The translations under genes were made by a program, and so were the position numbers. A stretch of DNA of 64,000 nucleotides from Cryptomeria japonica (Eukaryota; Streptophyta; Pinopsida; Cupressales; Cupressaceae), in the NCBI RefSeq assembly GCF_030272615.1, contig NC_081409.1:240587832-240651831 (forward strand). Reading direction: 5' to 3'. Positions within the stretch are counted from its first letter, which is position 1, and each line of letters begins with the position of its first letter. Shown here one piece after another: positions 32,227 to 43,757 of this stretch. Under the pieces are notes generated by a model that made no database searches, was not told the origin of the DNA, and saw only the letters and a program-made list of their open reading frames with translations.

Positions 32227-33222
32227 CTCAGTTACCGGTACGTCAGATTTTTCCCCCAAATCTGGGTACGATACGTATCTGATTCGGATTCGACCTGGAA
32301 TCCTTATGGATTCGGACTGGGTTCTGATTTTTTCCTCCTGAAACGAACCCGTGTTTTGAGCCACAAATCCAGACGTATCGGGTCATTTAAACCCTAAAAC
32401 GAAAGTTAAAAATGCATGTCTTCCGCGGAGCACAGAGGAAACCACGCACGACGCAGAGTGAAAATGGCAGGCAGAGAGGAAACCACGAGCACAGACGCAC
32501 AGTGAAAACCATTCCTTTGACCAGCAACGGCACAGAAGAGGCACGACGGCACAGAGGAGGTGCGATGGCAGGCAGAGAGCAACGGCCATTCCTTCGACCA
32601 GCGACGGCAGAGAGTGGGCAAGGTATGAAATAAAAAAAATTTAATTCTTTTCTATAGTTTTGACTTTTGCTTGTTGATTTTTATTTGTTTGTTTATATTT
32701 AAAAATTAAAATCATATTTGTCTAATAAAATCATATTTTTATTTGTTTGTTTTTATTTAAAATCTTATTGTAAAACTATTTTCATATTTAAATGTATATA
32801 AAACTATTTTGCTAGTTAAAATATTCATATTTAAAATAATAATAATAATACAAATCAAAATTAAATATGATATTTAATTTTAATTTGTAGTATTATTATT
32901 TTAAATATGAATATTTTGATTATTGTGTAATTTAGAAGTTTGTAAATATTTAAATGTTGTTATAGGTTACTTTCATAATAATAATAATTTTACTTTCATT
33001 TTAAATTAAATTTAAATATTTATCATTTATAATCTATTGTTTAATTATTTAGGATTCTAAATTTGATTTTTGTTTCTACTTTTTAAGCTACATATATGTA
33101 TATATTTATGATTTTTATATCTTTTTGTACGGACGTACCCAAAGGTACCCAAACCCCCCCAAAAAAAATTGCTGTACCGGCGTACCATACCCACGTAACC
33201 CGTACCCATACCGGCAACTTAG
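32227..33222. mobile_element. hAT-type non-autonomous DNA transposon (996 bp)
   Basis: The ends form an imperfect terminal inverted repeat: left CTCAGTTACCGGTACG, right (complement) CTAAGTTGCCGGTATG. The element is bordered by the identical 8-mers ATAATATG at 32219-32226 and 33223-33230. An 8-bp duplication is diagnostic of the hAT superfamily. No transposase is encoded. The left third is GC-rich, with repeated GGCACAGAGGA-like words, and the rest is very AT-rich with a long palindrome. It lies in a REV1 intron about 100 bp from an exon. Confidence 0.88.
32818..32917. repeat. Near-perfect palindrome (about 48-bp arms)
   Basis: The left arm starts AAAATATTCATATTTAAAAT and runs to about 32869. 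The right arm (about 32870-32917) ends ATTTTAAATATGAATATTTT. The arms pair over nearly their whole length, with two substitutions and one 3-nt ATA length difference and almost no loop. Confidence 0.9.
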
Positions 33223-33328
33223 ATAATATGTAGTTGAGTTAGAGACAAACCAAACTTCAAATACCCAATAGTTTAAAAAAAAATTCAAAAGTAGATGAGG
33301 AAATCAAATTTTTAAAAATACAATATAC

Positions 33329-33405
33329 CATGTAAAATTTTGTTTGCACCTATACAATCTACTATCCACTGAGGTTTTACAACCGGTAGTCCCCTGCTGA
33401 AAGAC
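33329..33405 (-). CDS. REV1: REV1 exon: second half of BRCT domain
   Basis: A 77-bp exon with acceptor ATGTGCAG before 33405 and donor CATG|GTATATT after 33329. It enters with one base completing the Arg codon split from the previous exon (AG|G). It encodes SFSRGLPVVKPQWIVDCIGA followed by NKILH, and leaves one base (G) that joins TG of the next exon to give Val. This is the 'V.KP.W..DSI..N' block of the REV1 BRCT domain, which positions REV1 at damaged or stalled DNA and binds PCNA. It is too short to show as an ORF, and was found by frame continuation. Both flanking phases fit exactly. Confidence 0.95.
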
Positions 33406-33608
33406 CTGCACATGAGCAATATAATAATTTCAGTTGATCCACCCTCCCCCAAAATAAGCATCATTCATAGACAAAGCTTGTAAAGAAAAACTAGCAAATA
33501 AGAGCAATAGTTCCCTCAATCTTAAGTGTTAGTAGATATTCCAGTACAAATAAACAAACATCACAAGTGACCAAAAAAAAAAAAAAAATACCAAACAATA
33601 GCTTACAT

Positions 33609-33612
33609 ACAT

Positions 33613-33674
<62 letters not shown>

Positions 33675-33675
33675 A
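33609..33675. repeat. Compound (CT)n(CA)n microsatellite
   Basis: About 20 CT units are followed by about 12 CA units. It begins about 28 bp beyond the donor of the REV1 exon at 33703, so the primary transcript carries (UG)n(AG)n right behind that 5' splice site. Confidence 0.95.
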
Positions 33676-33702
33676 ATTTGCAAGAAAGAGTGCGAACATA
33701 AC

Positions 33703-33818
33703 CTTAAATTCTTTATCTTGCTGTTAGGCAGATTGCTACAAATGATGTGTGTAACTCTCTCTCTTGAGAAGTAATTCTCATATCGTCCCCCGTATCTAAT
33801 CATGTAATTACGTAGCTC
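33703..33818 (-). CDS. REV1: REV1 exon: first half of BRCT domain
   Basis: A 116-bp exon with acceptor GATATTTTTCAG before 33818 and donor TTAAG|GTTATG after 33703. It starts in phase 0 with ELRNYMIRYGGRYENYFSRE, continues VTHIICSNLPNSKIKNL and ends with the first two bases of an Arg codon. 'YGG.(F/Y)ENYFSR..VTHIICSNLP.SK.KNLR' is the signature of the plant REV1 BRCT domain. No stop or indel. The long introns on both sides (about 300 bp and 18.4 kb) differ greatly in size. Confidence 0.96.
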
Positions 33819-34084
33819 CTGAAAAATATCAAACTCATGCAATTTAGATAAATAAACCAATGGATTTTCATGTACAAAATTTAAAAGAGATAGGAGAATG
33901 GTCATTTCTAATAATACAAAATCCTTGATTAGAATAACTAAAAGCAATGCATTGAAGAAACAAAGCCCCTTGGATAATTTCAATAACACTATCCCTAAAA
34001 GCATTTGAAAAATATAATAGCACATTTTGCAATGGCAAAGATATCAACATTGTTTTTTAAAGCAAAAAAGCCCAACGGAAGAGG

Positions 34085-35480
34085 ATGAAAGCAAGTAAAC
34101 TTCAAACCCTGAAATGTATATCATCAAAACTAACTCTAACATGGTTGATGTGGAAAAAAAAAGGTGGAAGGTTGAAGAGTGTTGCCTTCTTTTTTGCTTG
34201 TCTGGATAAAGATTATTTACAATCTAGAAACTTTTTTTATGAATGGATTTTGAATGTATGGGAGAAAAAATGAGTGCTATGATGTGTTGCAATTGGAGGA
34301 CACCATGTCCACCATGCCGCATATGAACGCTAGAATATTATTAGCTGTCAAGCCAGAAGTCTTTCTTCCTGGAGTGCTTAATTTCCAATTCGAAAGTAGC
34401 ATGATCCAATGTGAAATGTCTTAATTAGGGGATCTTAATGTTGGTTTCTTGTGCAAAATGGACAAGTATCAAAGAAAGGATTACCCAAGAATTTCAAAAG
34501 AGACCATAGCACCTAATGTGGATAAAATTTCCCCTTCTTGCTAAAATCTCATCTCTGCAATGGTTGAAAAATAATATATTTTTGTGCTTGAGAAGATTTT
34601 AAATATGGAAATGCCCTTTTAAGAAAACAACTCATCATCCTCAGTAGAATATATTGTCATTCCTACGAAGCCCCCCTCAATGAAAAAGATTAAAGATAAC
34701 AAAACAATTAGTTTTGAAGAGATACCTAAGAAAAAACATGCCCAAGAATTGATTTTGGAAACTTGCAAAGCTGATAAGGAGAACCTTGAGCCTCAAGATT
34801 CCCTAGCTTTCCCTATAATATAAGACATGGGTCCAATTAAACATTGTGATCAAACCAATAAAGTATTCATGGGAAAGTCTAGAGGACAAAGAGCCTCTAT
34901 TGATATCCCTATGGGAGATAATAGTGATCTACTTGCTAGTCCTCAAGAAGCTGATGAAATCGTAAAAAAAATACTATTCGCCTAATGTTTTAACAAAAGA
35001 AGAAAAAATGATTCCTCTTCTACTAACCCTAAATCAGACAAAAAAAGGTAATGATGAAAAAAATACAAACTCCTTTGAGGGATTATACAAGGAACCAAAG
35101 CTCTCTCCCCTCACCCCATTATTAAATGAGTTTGAATTGTGTGAGCTACAATATTGGGTGTTTGGACTCCCTTGATAAGAAATATATTCTAAAGTTTTTT
35201 CTACTTCCCAAAACAACTTAGATTGTCTGCTATTACATGAAATTAAAGTTGTTGGATTTACTCTTAAATGTGATTAAAAGTTTGCCTAGAAGAAATCTAA
35301 GAAATTCCTCACTAAGCATGATAAAGACAAAGGTGGACCTACAATTCTTTTATTCCCCAAGTGGTCTTCCAATGTAACAAAATCTAGATAATAACACGAG
35401 CAAATCATAGCATATATTAATGAGTAGGAAAAATAAAATCAAGCAGTAGGACACAAACTAAATCATCCTTTGTTAAAGAA
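34085..35480 (+). pseudogene. Degenerate LINE (ORF1 and start of endonuclease)
   Basis: A first block reads 'SVAFFFACLDKDYLQSRNFF' and 'EWILNVWEKK' (34150-34270), resembling the start of a DUF4283-type ORF1 protein. After about 850 bp of interrupted frames, 35138-35330 reads 'VSYNIGCLDSLDKKYILKFF' and 'LLDLLLNVIKSLPRRN'. This resembles the N-terminus of a LINE endonuclease (SWNVRGL.SPDKK...FL). Stops and frame shifts are everywhere, and no reverse transcriptase follows. It is a heavily decayed 5' part. Confidence 0.5.
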
Positions 35481-35589
35481 AGGATCTCGAGGAATGAAGC
35501 CCCCTCCAGTGCCTACTAATATTCAAACCATGAGAGTCACCCATTTTTTACCACCTGAAGAATAATTTGCAACCTTTATACATAAGAGA

Positions 35590-35900
35590 TCAAAGGATAT
35601 AAGTCAACACTTTGTAGACTCACCATTGATCCTGACATCAGAGATGCAGTTAGGATTGAGTTCATGGATTTTGTACACCCCAATGACTTTAGTATTTATG
35701 CTCTTCATGACAAGTCTAAGGTGGAGGCTCACAGTTGGTGGTACTTCCATGGCCAACCATTCACATACCTACAACCCCTTGCGATTAAAATTATATCATA
35801 ACCATTATTGCATAAGATTTGAGCAAGACTATTGCTCCATTTTCTTGTATCTGCTGATCACAATTCTCAAAAATATCATGAAGTGGAATCACTATAATCA
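35590..35900 (+). pseudogene. hAT transposase C-terminal relic
   Basis: Frame-shifted reading gives 'DPDIRDAVRIEFMDF', then 'HSWWYFHGQPFTYLQPLAIK' (about 35727-35790), the conserved 'WW...G...P.LQ.LAI.IL' entry to the hAT dimerisation region. The ERNWS part is missing, and the sequence after 35800 is unrelated. It is an isolated fragment next to the decayed LINE. Confidence 0.55.
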
Positions 35901-36329
35901 GCTTTAAGAAGGTTATTGGTTATCTTAATCAAAGTTTGAGCATCCCAGCATACACAAATCACATCTGAAAATAAGGAAGCAAGAGTAAAATCAGTTTCCA
36001 GGCATTGTCAATATATGTGTAATAAGATTCAACTGTTATAGCATAAAATTTGAGCAAGATTGTCGCTCTATTTTCTTGTATCTGCTGATCACAAATCTCA
36101 AAAAATTATTCCAGCTTCTATTTCAGCTAAGAGGTCGGAATTTATTAATTTCAATCTTGAATTTTGAATGTTTGTTTCAGTTGCTTGTCTGACAACTGTT
36201 TGATTAAATTTCTATGGTGTTCCTTGGTTACAAACTACTTGTGAGATTGTCTATGACAATAATCGAAAGTTCAGCTGTTCAACATTGAAAAACTCAAAAG
36301 AATTGTTTAGTTTACTGTCTTACAAAGTC

Positions 36330-36965
36330 CCGTTTTCTCATTTCCCTCCATTTTAGGAATTTGAAGTTTCTAATCCAACATGCCATTTCAAAGTTTCCCT
36401 TCCAAGCATGCCATTTCATCAATGTCTACTTTTCCCATTGCACTCCATTTCACAATTTTAGAGTTTCTCATCCTGGCATATCATTCCAATGTTTTCCTTC
36501 TAGGCATATATTTCAAAGCTTCTCTTCCTAACATGTCATTCCTTGATGGACCCCCTTTTCCCAGTTCCCTGCATTTCACAATTTCGAAGTTTCCCTTCCT
36601 GACATGCCATTCCCTCAAAGTCCCCTTTTAACATTTCTCCTCCAAGTTCCCTATTCCCATTTCCTTTCATTTCAATATTTTAGAGTTTCTCATCCATTTC
36701 GAAGCCCCCTATTTCTATTTCCCTCCATTTAAAAATTTTAGAGTTTCTCATTCAAACAAGCATGCCATTTTGAAGTTTTCCCTCCCAACATGCCATTCCC
36801 TCTAAGTCCCCTTTTCCAATTTCCTCTAAGTCCCCATTTTATCATTTCCCTACATTACGGCATTTTGGAGTTTCCCATCTCAATATGCCATTCCCTCCAA
36901 GTCATTTTTCCCCATTTCCCTCCATTTTGAGATTTTGGGGTTTCCCATCATAGCATACCATTTTG
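36330..36965. repeat. Pyrimidine-rich degenerate tandem array
   Basis: Units of roughly 65-75 bp are built from CATGCCATTCC, CAAGTCCCCTTTTCCCATTT, CCCTCCATTT and TTTTGGAGTTTCCCATC. About nine units can be followed, with deletions and fusions between them. One strand is almost purine-free over 600 bp. Confidence 0.8.
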
Positions 36966-38962
36966 AGATATATTTTTTTGCTCTATGTCACCCATTTAGC
37001 ATGCATTTTCTCGAAACTCTGTTGTTTTAAAAAAAAAAAAGTACCTACCTCCTACACAACCCAAGACATCATTACGGCCTCAAATGGGCATGATTAGACA
37101 AAATAAGACTTTCAAACACCTCTCAATCCCTGTGGGCCCCTCAAAATATGGTTTGTGTACAAAAGTACATGTTTGCTAATGCAAAGGGCATGGCTTCAAA
37201 TGCACAACCATGTAAAGGTGATACAACAGACATGGGCGACCTGCAAATTTGTTGGCAACTCCTATATTATCACCCAAACATCAAGACTGAATAAACATGT
37301 TTGTAAGATGTAATAAGGGTTGGTCATTGAGCCAATTTTTAAAATATCAATGTCTCAAGCAGATTCTAGGGTATCAAGTGATGAATGTTGCCGTGCCCAG
37401 AAAAATTAACACAAAAATGGGACAATAATTTATTTTTTGAACAAGTAGGAATGTTCTATGTCATGCCAAGAGTGCAAGGCTCAATGAGACATCAAGTAGC
37501 ATACATTGCTGAATAGCTAGAAAGATTATTCCTTTGAATATCATCACTAGTAAGCCTAAAAATTATCAGGGTGATAATCATTTACTAACATTCAAATACA
37601 GATGGTTTTTTAAAAAAATGTCATGTTCACAAACAAAAAAAGTGTGTATGACAAATGCAAAGCTCTATAAATGATGAACAATGTTTGTAGATTAGGGATG
37701 GGCAAGTCTTGTAAAGTTTTGTCTATAAATGTCTCCATGACAAGCTGTAATATCTCAAGGGGGGCTTTGAACCTAATTGCTATCTCTCACTTGCCACATT
37801 TGTTGGCATGATCGTAACAAGATTTGACAAGCATTACAAAATCTTTTGTAATAGTCTTCTTTTATGGTGTGTGGATTATTGTTGATCTATTAAGGATAAC
37901 TAAGTATGTTCATTTGCAAATTCCTTGTCTTTTAGGGTTGTGTATATACAATCTTTGTTCCATTTGGTGATTTGCAGAAATGTTCTCACCCTCTTTGCTA
38001 GTTGAGACTCTGTTTTGCCCAATGAAGTAAGCAATCGTATAAATTGTGAAGTGCTAAATACCTTTTAATATAATCATCTCTCTTGTTTCAAGTCGCAATA
38101 GTTTAGGTTTCACCATGTCTATATGATTCAATACAGTAAACTATGTCGTATCTAGTGTTGTCCTAAAACTGATATAATGTCAGAGGATCATGATGGTATG
38201 TTCTCCCTCTTACTCATTTGTATGCAATGTTAAGTGGATTCATTTGTTGGGGAGTAACATTTGCTATTATTTGATGCATGCTGATAGTGAGTTTTTATCT
38301 ATTTATTGAATGTCTTGTAAGTCTGTATGTAGTCAATGCTAATATGAATTTAGTTTCAAATCTTGAGGTTCATAGAATTATAAGCTTAAATGCAAAACTC
38401 ATAGAGTAGTCGCAAAACTCATGAGTCAAAACCTGTGGCAAGTAACTCATCAACGTTTTTTTCAAAAACTTGAAGCATTGTTTTCTCTAAAACTCATCAA
38501 AAAACCATTAACACTCACAAGTTTTTCAAGAAAAATGAAGTATAAAATCATTTTAGCAACTAAAGTTAAAAACTGAGTATGAATTTTGCATTTTGGATAC
38601 CCAAGTTTTTTGCATTTCGAACAACCAATGGCGGAAACTTAGGGCACATGACTCGCAACAACTTAAGGGATGCATATATGCAGGTTTCCTTTGGATTTTC
38701 TCTGAATCACTTTCAAACGATTTTATACCCAAATTCCAAAAATTTCATCACAATCACTTTCAAATGGCTCTTGTTAGCAAGAAAATGGGGGAACATAGAC
38801 CCGAGTTCTAAGACCCAAGTAATTTCTCTGTGTTGTATTTATACCCCAAACTCAATTATACAAGAGGAATAAAGAATTGATCTGGACTGTACCTTAACTA
38901 GTTAACAGAATACAAAAAACAGGGTGCTCTCATTTATGTACATACAAGCAGGGCTTTTCCTT
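36966..38962. other. REV1 intron sequence, nothing recognised
   Basis: No coding block or delimitable element was recognised. Confidence 0.5.
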
Positions 38963-39864
38963 TGTAAAGATATTGAGTTCTACAGATTTTAATCCTTACT
39001 TCTATTTTATATTGTTACTACCCAAACTAATTGCAAAATATAAACTCAAAAATAGAAGGCTCATAATAATAATAACATCAGATTATCATAACAATCATTT
39101 GATAGTTTCAGAATACCATCAGCATAGTGCTCATGAAAATTGCAATTCCAGAAGTTTTTTCAAGCACCTTAATCATGTCATACGAATAAATTATCTCAGA
39201 CCATAGACAACTTACAGGCTCCAATCATGCAGATACAACAGTGTTTGTTCAGGATCTCATACTGAGTTTCAGAGGTTGTTGTTTCATGTGATCTGGAGGT
39301 CGATAGATGATGATGCACCTTAGAAATGGCACATCTACAGCACTGCTATGGACTGCGGTGCTACAGGTGATCTTGTTGTTTGCCCAGGTAGCAGACCTGA
39401 TTTATGTCCTTATCTTTCCTGTGATGATAATGAGGATTGCCCTTTATGAACTACTAATCAAATAGGTGGATGGGGAATAAACAAAATATCACTACAAATC
39501 GATGATCAAGCAGGGGTATCGTCCTACCTGTAGGATGCCACCTGAGGATTTCATCCCAGGCAGAAAAATTTGGCTCAAGGAAATTTCAATAATTTCGTGG
39601 TGATCAGAATTAGGCTTCAACCCCTTTAAATAGGCGCTAGCAACATTAGTCCACCAAGTCAGCCCAAGGAAAAGATAAAATTGTATCGTTCCGGTCAGCC
39701 CTTAAAACAGAAATAATTTATTATTATTATTAATATATTTAATATTAAACTTAATTTATTTAATAGTATTTTTTAGTATTATTTATTAATAAATAGTGTT
39801 TAAAAAACACCTCATTTGCTGCTGCAAAATCGACAAACTGATTCTTTTAATTGGGGACATGATA
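38963..39864 (-). repeat. 3' LTR of the 39-42 kb element
   Basis: It is 902 bp and carries a roughly 60-bp segment (about 39155-39225) absent from its partner. Its final CA has become TA. Confidence 0.85.
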
Positions 39865-40216
39865 GTCCTCACCTCCAAGATGTTGCTTGTCCTCAAGCAA
39901 CTTCAAGTTTGAATGCTCAAAGATCTCCATTTCACCATCACCCACGATCTTGTCTTCAATTGTCATACTTGGCTACCATGAGTGATTTATAGATTGTGGA
40001 CACCGATCTTTCACAATGTGGTTAGAATGCACAACACACCCTAAGTGATTCATCACAAACTTCAATTTATTCTCAATACAAGAGATGGAAGATTTAAAAA
40101 TAACACCACTACCTCTATCCTCTTAGATCCGCAAGAGATTACTTGGATAAAAAAAATTTGGAACTTGGAGCAAATAGTCCACATACCCTAAACTACAAGT
40201 TGTGTCTCTTACTCTA

Positions 40217-41096
40217 TCACCCTCTTTCGCATGCTTTCCATGGTGACAAAAAAATTTGCAGTAGCATAGGAAGCAACAGATTGTCATAGCTTAGGCTGCG
40301 AAGCACATGCTCAACCGCTTTCACCGAAAGAGAATTTGTTGGGATGTCCTCAACACCTCCATTTCTGTGATTCAAAACTCCCAACTTAGGGCTAACCAAG
40401 GGATTCTTCTCCATCACATATCCATCCCCTGTGCTCTTTTGTAAATCAATCAATGACTCATTGTGAGGAATTCAAAAGATGGTACACAGTTGGGAGCATC
40501 TTCTTCATCTTGTACTCTTCACATCCATCAAGTGATGCTGTTTCCTCCTTGACTTCCTCACTTCTACGCAATCATTTGAAGTCAATAAAACATCTTCTTC
40601 TAACAAAGGATCTCACATGTTGGATCCTTGATCCTGCCCAATGATCTGCTCTTAGTAAAAAAAATTTTGGCTGCTCTTGATACCTTCTCCTCCAAAACCC
40701 ATTTCTTGTCTTCAACTCATAAAACTCAATGAAGGACATGTCACGTTGGATGGCCAAGTTTAAGGTAGTATATTCAACATGATACCTTTCCATTTCGTCC
40801 TCCTGTCATGGTGGTATAAGTTGTTCTCTCTGAAAAGGGCCTCCCTCATCTCTTTGTAAAAATTTAGCTTTGAATATCTTCTCAAGTGGATTAACTAAAA
40901 CCCTGCCATTAACTGTGTTAGTTCCTTCTGCAAAAGGTTGATTTGATCTACTAACATTCCATTGTTGATTCATCTCTCTTAAGATTGGAGCCATCTCTGC
41001 CATAGAATCTCTGATAGAGGATTGAAATTCTCTGTTTTCCCTGACAACTCCTTGCATATTTCCTTTCATGAATTTGTATGATAGCAGTTCCCACAA
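40217..41096 (-). pseudogene. Internal coding remnant of the 39-42 kb element
   Basis: Three small frames follow the primer site in order: 41096-40806 (96 aa, Met/Glu/Arg-rich, 'SSIRDSMAEMAPILREMNQQ'), 40793-40572 (73 aa, basic) and 40453-40217 (78 aa). No domain is recognised. The first has the amphipathic-helical look of a gag N-terminus. There is no zinc knuckle, protease or polymerase. Confidence 0.4.
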
Positions 41097-41125
41097 GCTG
41101 GCAAGAACAATGCCTCTGATACCAC

Positions 41126-41978
41126 TGTAAACTACAGATTTTAATCCTTACATCTATTTTATATTGTTACTGCCCAAACTGATTGCGAAATATAAACTCA
41201 GAAATAGAAGGCTTATAATAATAATAACATCAGATTATTATAAATTTATAACAATCATTTCATAGTTTCAAAATATCATCAGCATGGTGCTCATTAAAAT
41301 TGCAGTTCTAGAAGTCTGTTCATGCAGATACAACAGTGTTTGTTCAGGATCTCATACTGACTTTCATTAGACTCCAAAGACTGCTACTTCATGTGATCCG
41401 GGGGTCGATAGATGATGATGCGCCTTGGAAATGGTGCATCTACAGTAATGCTACAGACTGCGGTGCTACAGATGGTCTTGTTGTTCGCCCAGGTAGCAAA
41501 CTTGACTTATGTCCTTATCTTTCGCATGATGATAATGAGGATCGCCCTTTATGAACTCCTGATCAAATAGCGGATGGCAGATGAACAAACAATCGCCACA
41601 AATAGATAAGCAAGGCAGGGGTATTGTCCTAGACTCCTACCTATAGGGTGCCACCTGAGGATTCCATCCCAAGCAGAAAAATCGCGCTCAAGGCAATTTC
41701 AGTAATTTCATGGTGATTAAAATTAGGCTCTGACCCCCTTTAAATAGGCGCTAGCAACATTAGTCCACCAAGTTGGCCCAAGGGAAAGATAAAATTGTAT
41801 CATTCAGGTCAGCCCTCAAAACAGAAATAATTTATTATTCTTAAATTTAATTTAAAAGTTAAAACTTAATTAATTTAATGTTATTATTTAGTATTATTTA
41901 TTAATAAATAGTGTTTAACAAACACTTTTTTTACCGCTGCAAAATAGTCAAACTGATTCTTTTAATTGGGACATGACA
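41126..41978 (-). repeat. 5' LTR of the 39-42 kb element
   Basis: It is 853 bp with TG...CA ends and adjoins the initiator-Met-type primer site. Confidence 0.88.
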
Positions 41979-43757
41979 TCCTTTCATTATATCCTTATGC
42001 CTCCTTATACATTATATATTCCTTATCTGTACCTTCTTCTTCACTTACTGCTATATTCTATCTTTTTTTATACAAATATCTACCTAATGGGACATGTCCC
42101 ATATAAACTACTACTAATGCAGATGTTGTCTCTTCGATTGAAGGCTTCGCAACCTCCTTGTGGTGGTTTGTGATACGATTTACACTGTCTGTACAGGCTA
42201 TGCCTTTATCCTGCTAACAACTCTATTCCAAATATTGTAGAAAATACAAATATTTAATCATTGTGAGACTTTAAAATGACCAGCACAGTCACTTTCAAAG
42301 TTTCAAACAATTTTAAGAATTTTTCATAATGTTTGTTTGATTCCTTTCTCATAATCATCACAGTTTCATACCCTTTGATTCCTTTCTACGGTGAAGCCTG
42401 AAAGTGTTTAAAACTTGAAATTGTATTGAATTTTCAACATTTATAATTCAAGCTTTGCAATTCTATGAACAGTATCAATCAAACATTGAATTTTCACAAT
42501 TACAACTGTTAAAATTCAAGCCCACAAGTCGTTTAAACTTGCAATATAAACAAATTTTCAATTAAACGACCTGCAAGCTTGAATTTTCACAATTATAACT
42601 GTGAATATTCAAGTATGTAGGTCATTGAACTTGCAATATGAACAAAAAATTTAAAATTCATATAATTTCCACATCTAGCATTCTATTTATCTTTGAATCA
42701 ACACTTTCAAGCTTCGCAATAGAAACGATTTATCCATTATGATTCTGTAGCTCCTTCAAAATAAAAAACATCTTACACTTTTTTCTTATCAAAATGGAGC
42801 ATATTGATGCTAATTCATTGCAGGAATGTACAGTAAAGATGACATAAAAAAAGTGAAAACACTAGTAATCTTGTAATGTAGTACTCTACACATTTCGCAA
42901 AAAATGTAGACTGGAACAAGTAAATATTTTATGTACTTTATTGATAGCGAAACTTTAAGTTCATTTGTATTTAGAGGTTGAACTCATTTTTTTGTCTATA
43001 ATAAATATTAAAATCTAATTTTCATTTAAGTATGATGGAAATAAGTAATATGTTCTACAAATTCAATACCATGTGTGTTTTTGAAGAATGTTTTTAAAAA
43101 TTTGTATTTTCAAGTGTTCAATAAATTTGCCAAGTTATTGCCAAGTTTTTGCCAACTCCCAAGTTTTAAAAAATTATGGGCTTGATGAGTAATTGCCAAG
43201 TCGGAGTTTTTCAACTGCGATTTTAAGTATGGTTGCGTAAGGGCTTCGATTCTAATGGTTTATTTCTCTTTAATTGTCCCATCGTAGAGACCTTAAGGAA
43301 TATCCCTCCTTGGCCTTGCAAACCCTAAATCTTAAGGTGATTTTACCCATTCACAATTATTGGTCCATTCATGCCACTATTTGAACATAAGCCTTGCCCA
43401 TCACCTTTGTTGACATATTTGTGGCCTTAGGTTTTGGTGCTAGTCTTTCGGATGTGTGAAGATACATGTTTAAGCACCAATAGGCTTAGCACAAAAAAGG
43501 TGGAATTATATGCATAGGCACTTATAGGCTTGGATGAGAATGATCCCTATGATTACTGGACTGCACAAGATGAGGAAACCCCATGTTCACAAAGCAAGCT
43601 ATGGAGGGTGTAGATGCAACAAAAGCAGGAGAGTTTGGCTTGCAATACACCATTGATCATTGTAGAAGATGTCCCAAATGACACAGAAGAGTTGTGACAT
43701 CTAGTACAGGGGTACAGTCACAAGCATTGCCTTATAGGCTAAGCAAATAGCCACAAA
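41979..43757. other. REV1 intron sequence with a two-unit tandem repeat
   Basis: No gene. Two imperfect copies of a roughly 90-100-bp unit starting TTGAATTTTCACAATTA lie at about 42486-42582 and 42583-42665. Each contains a short palindrome around TTGAATTTTCACAATTATAA / ACTGTGAATATTCAA. Confidence 0.55.

Larger units (their letters stand above)
38963..41978 (-). mobile_element. Non-autonomous gypsy-type LTR element with perfect target duplication
   Basis: The LTRs are 38963-39864 and 41126-41978. The left one starts TGTAAAGATATTG and the right one TGTAAACTACAG; they then run collinear and end GGACATGATA / GGACATGACA. Identical TCCTT 5-mers flank the element (38958-38962 and 41979-41983). A primer site GTGGTATCAGAGGCA abuts the right LTR in minus orientation. 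The 1.26-kb interior codes for short frames only. Next to the 3' LTR the minus strand still encodes 'HSNLKLLEDKQHLGGED', the chromovirus polyprotein tail. Same design as the element at 18.2-20.4 kb but different LTR and ORF sequences. Confidence 0.9.

Noticed and set aside
32383-32633. Overlapping ORFs on both strands in the GC-rich part of the hAT element
   Set aside because: Open only because of base composition and repeated words; no known motif.
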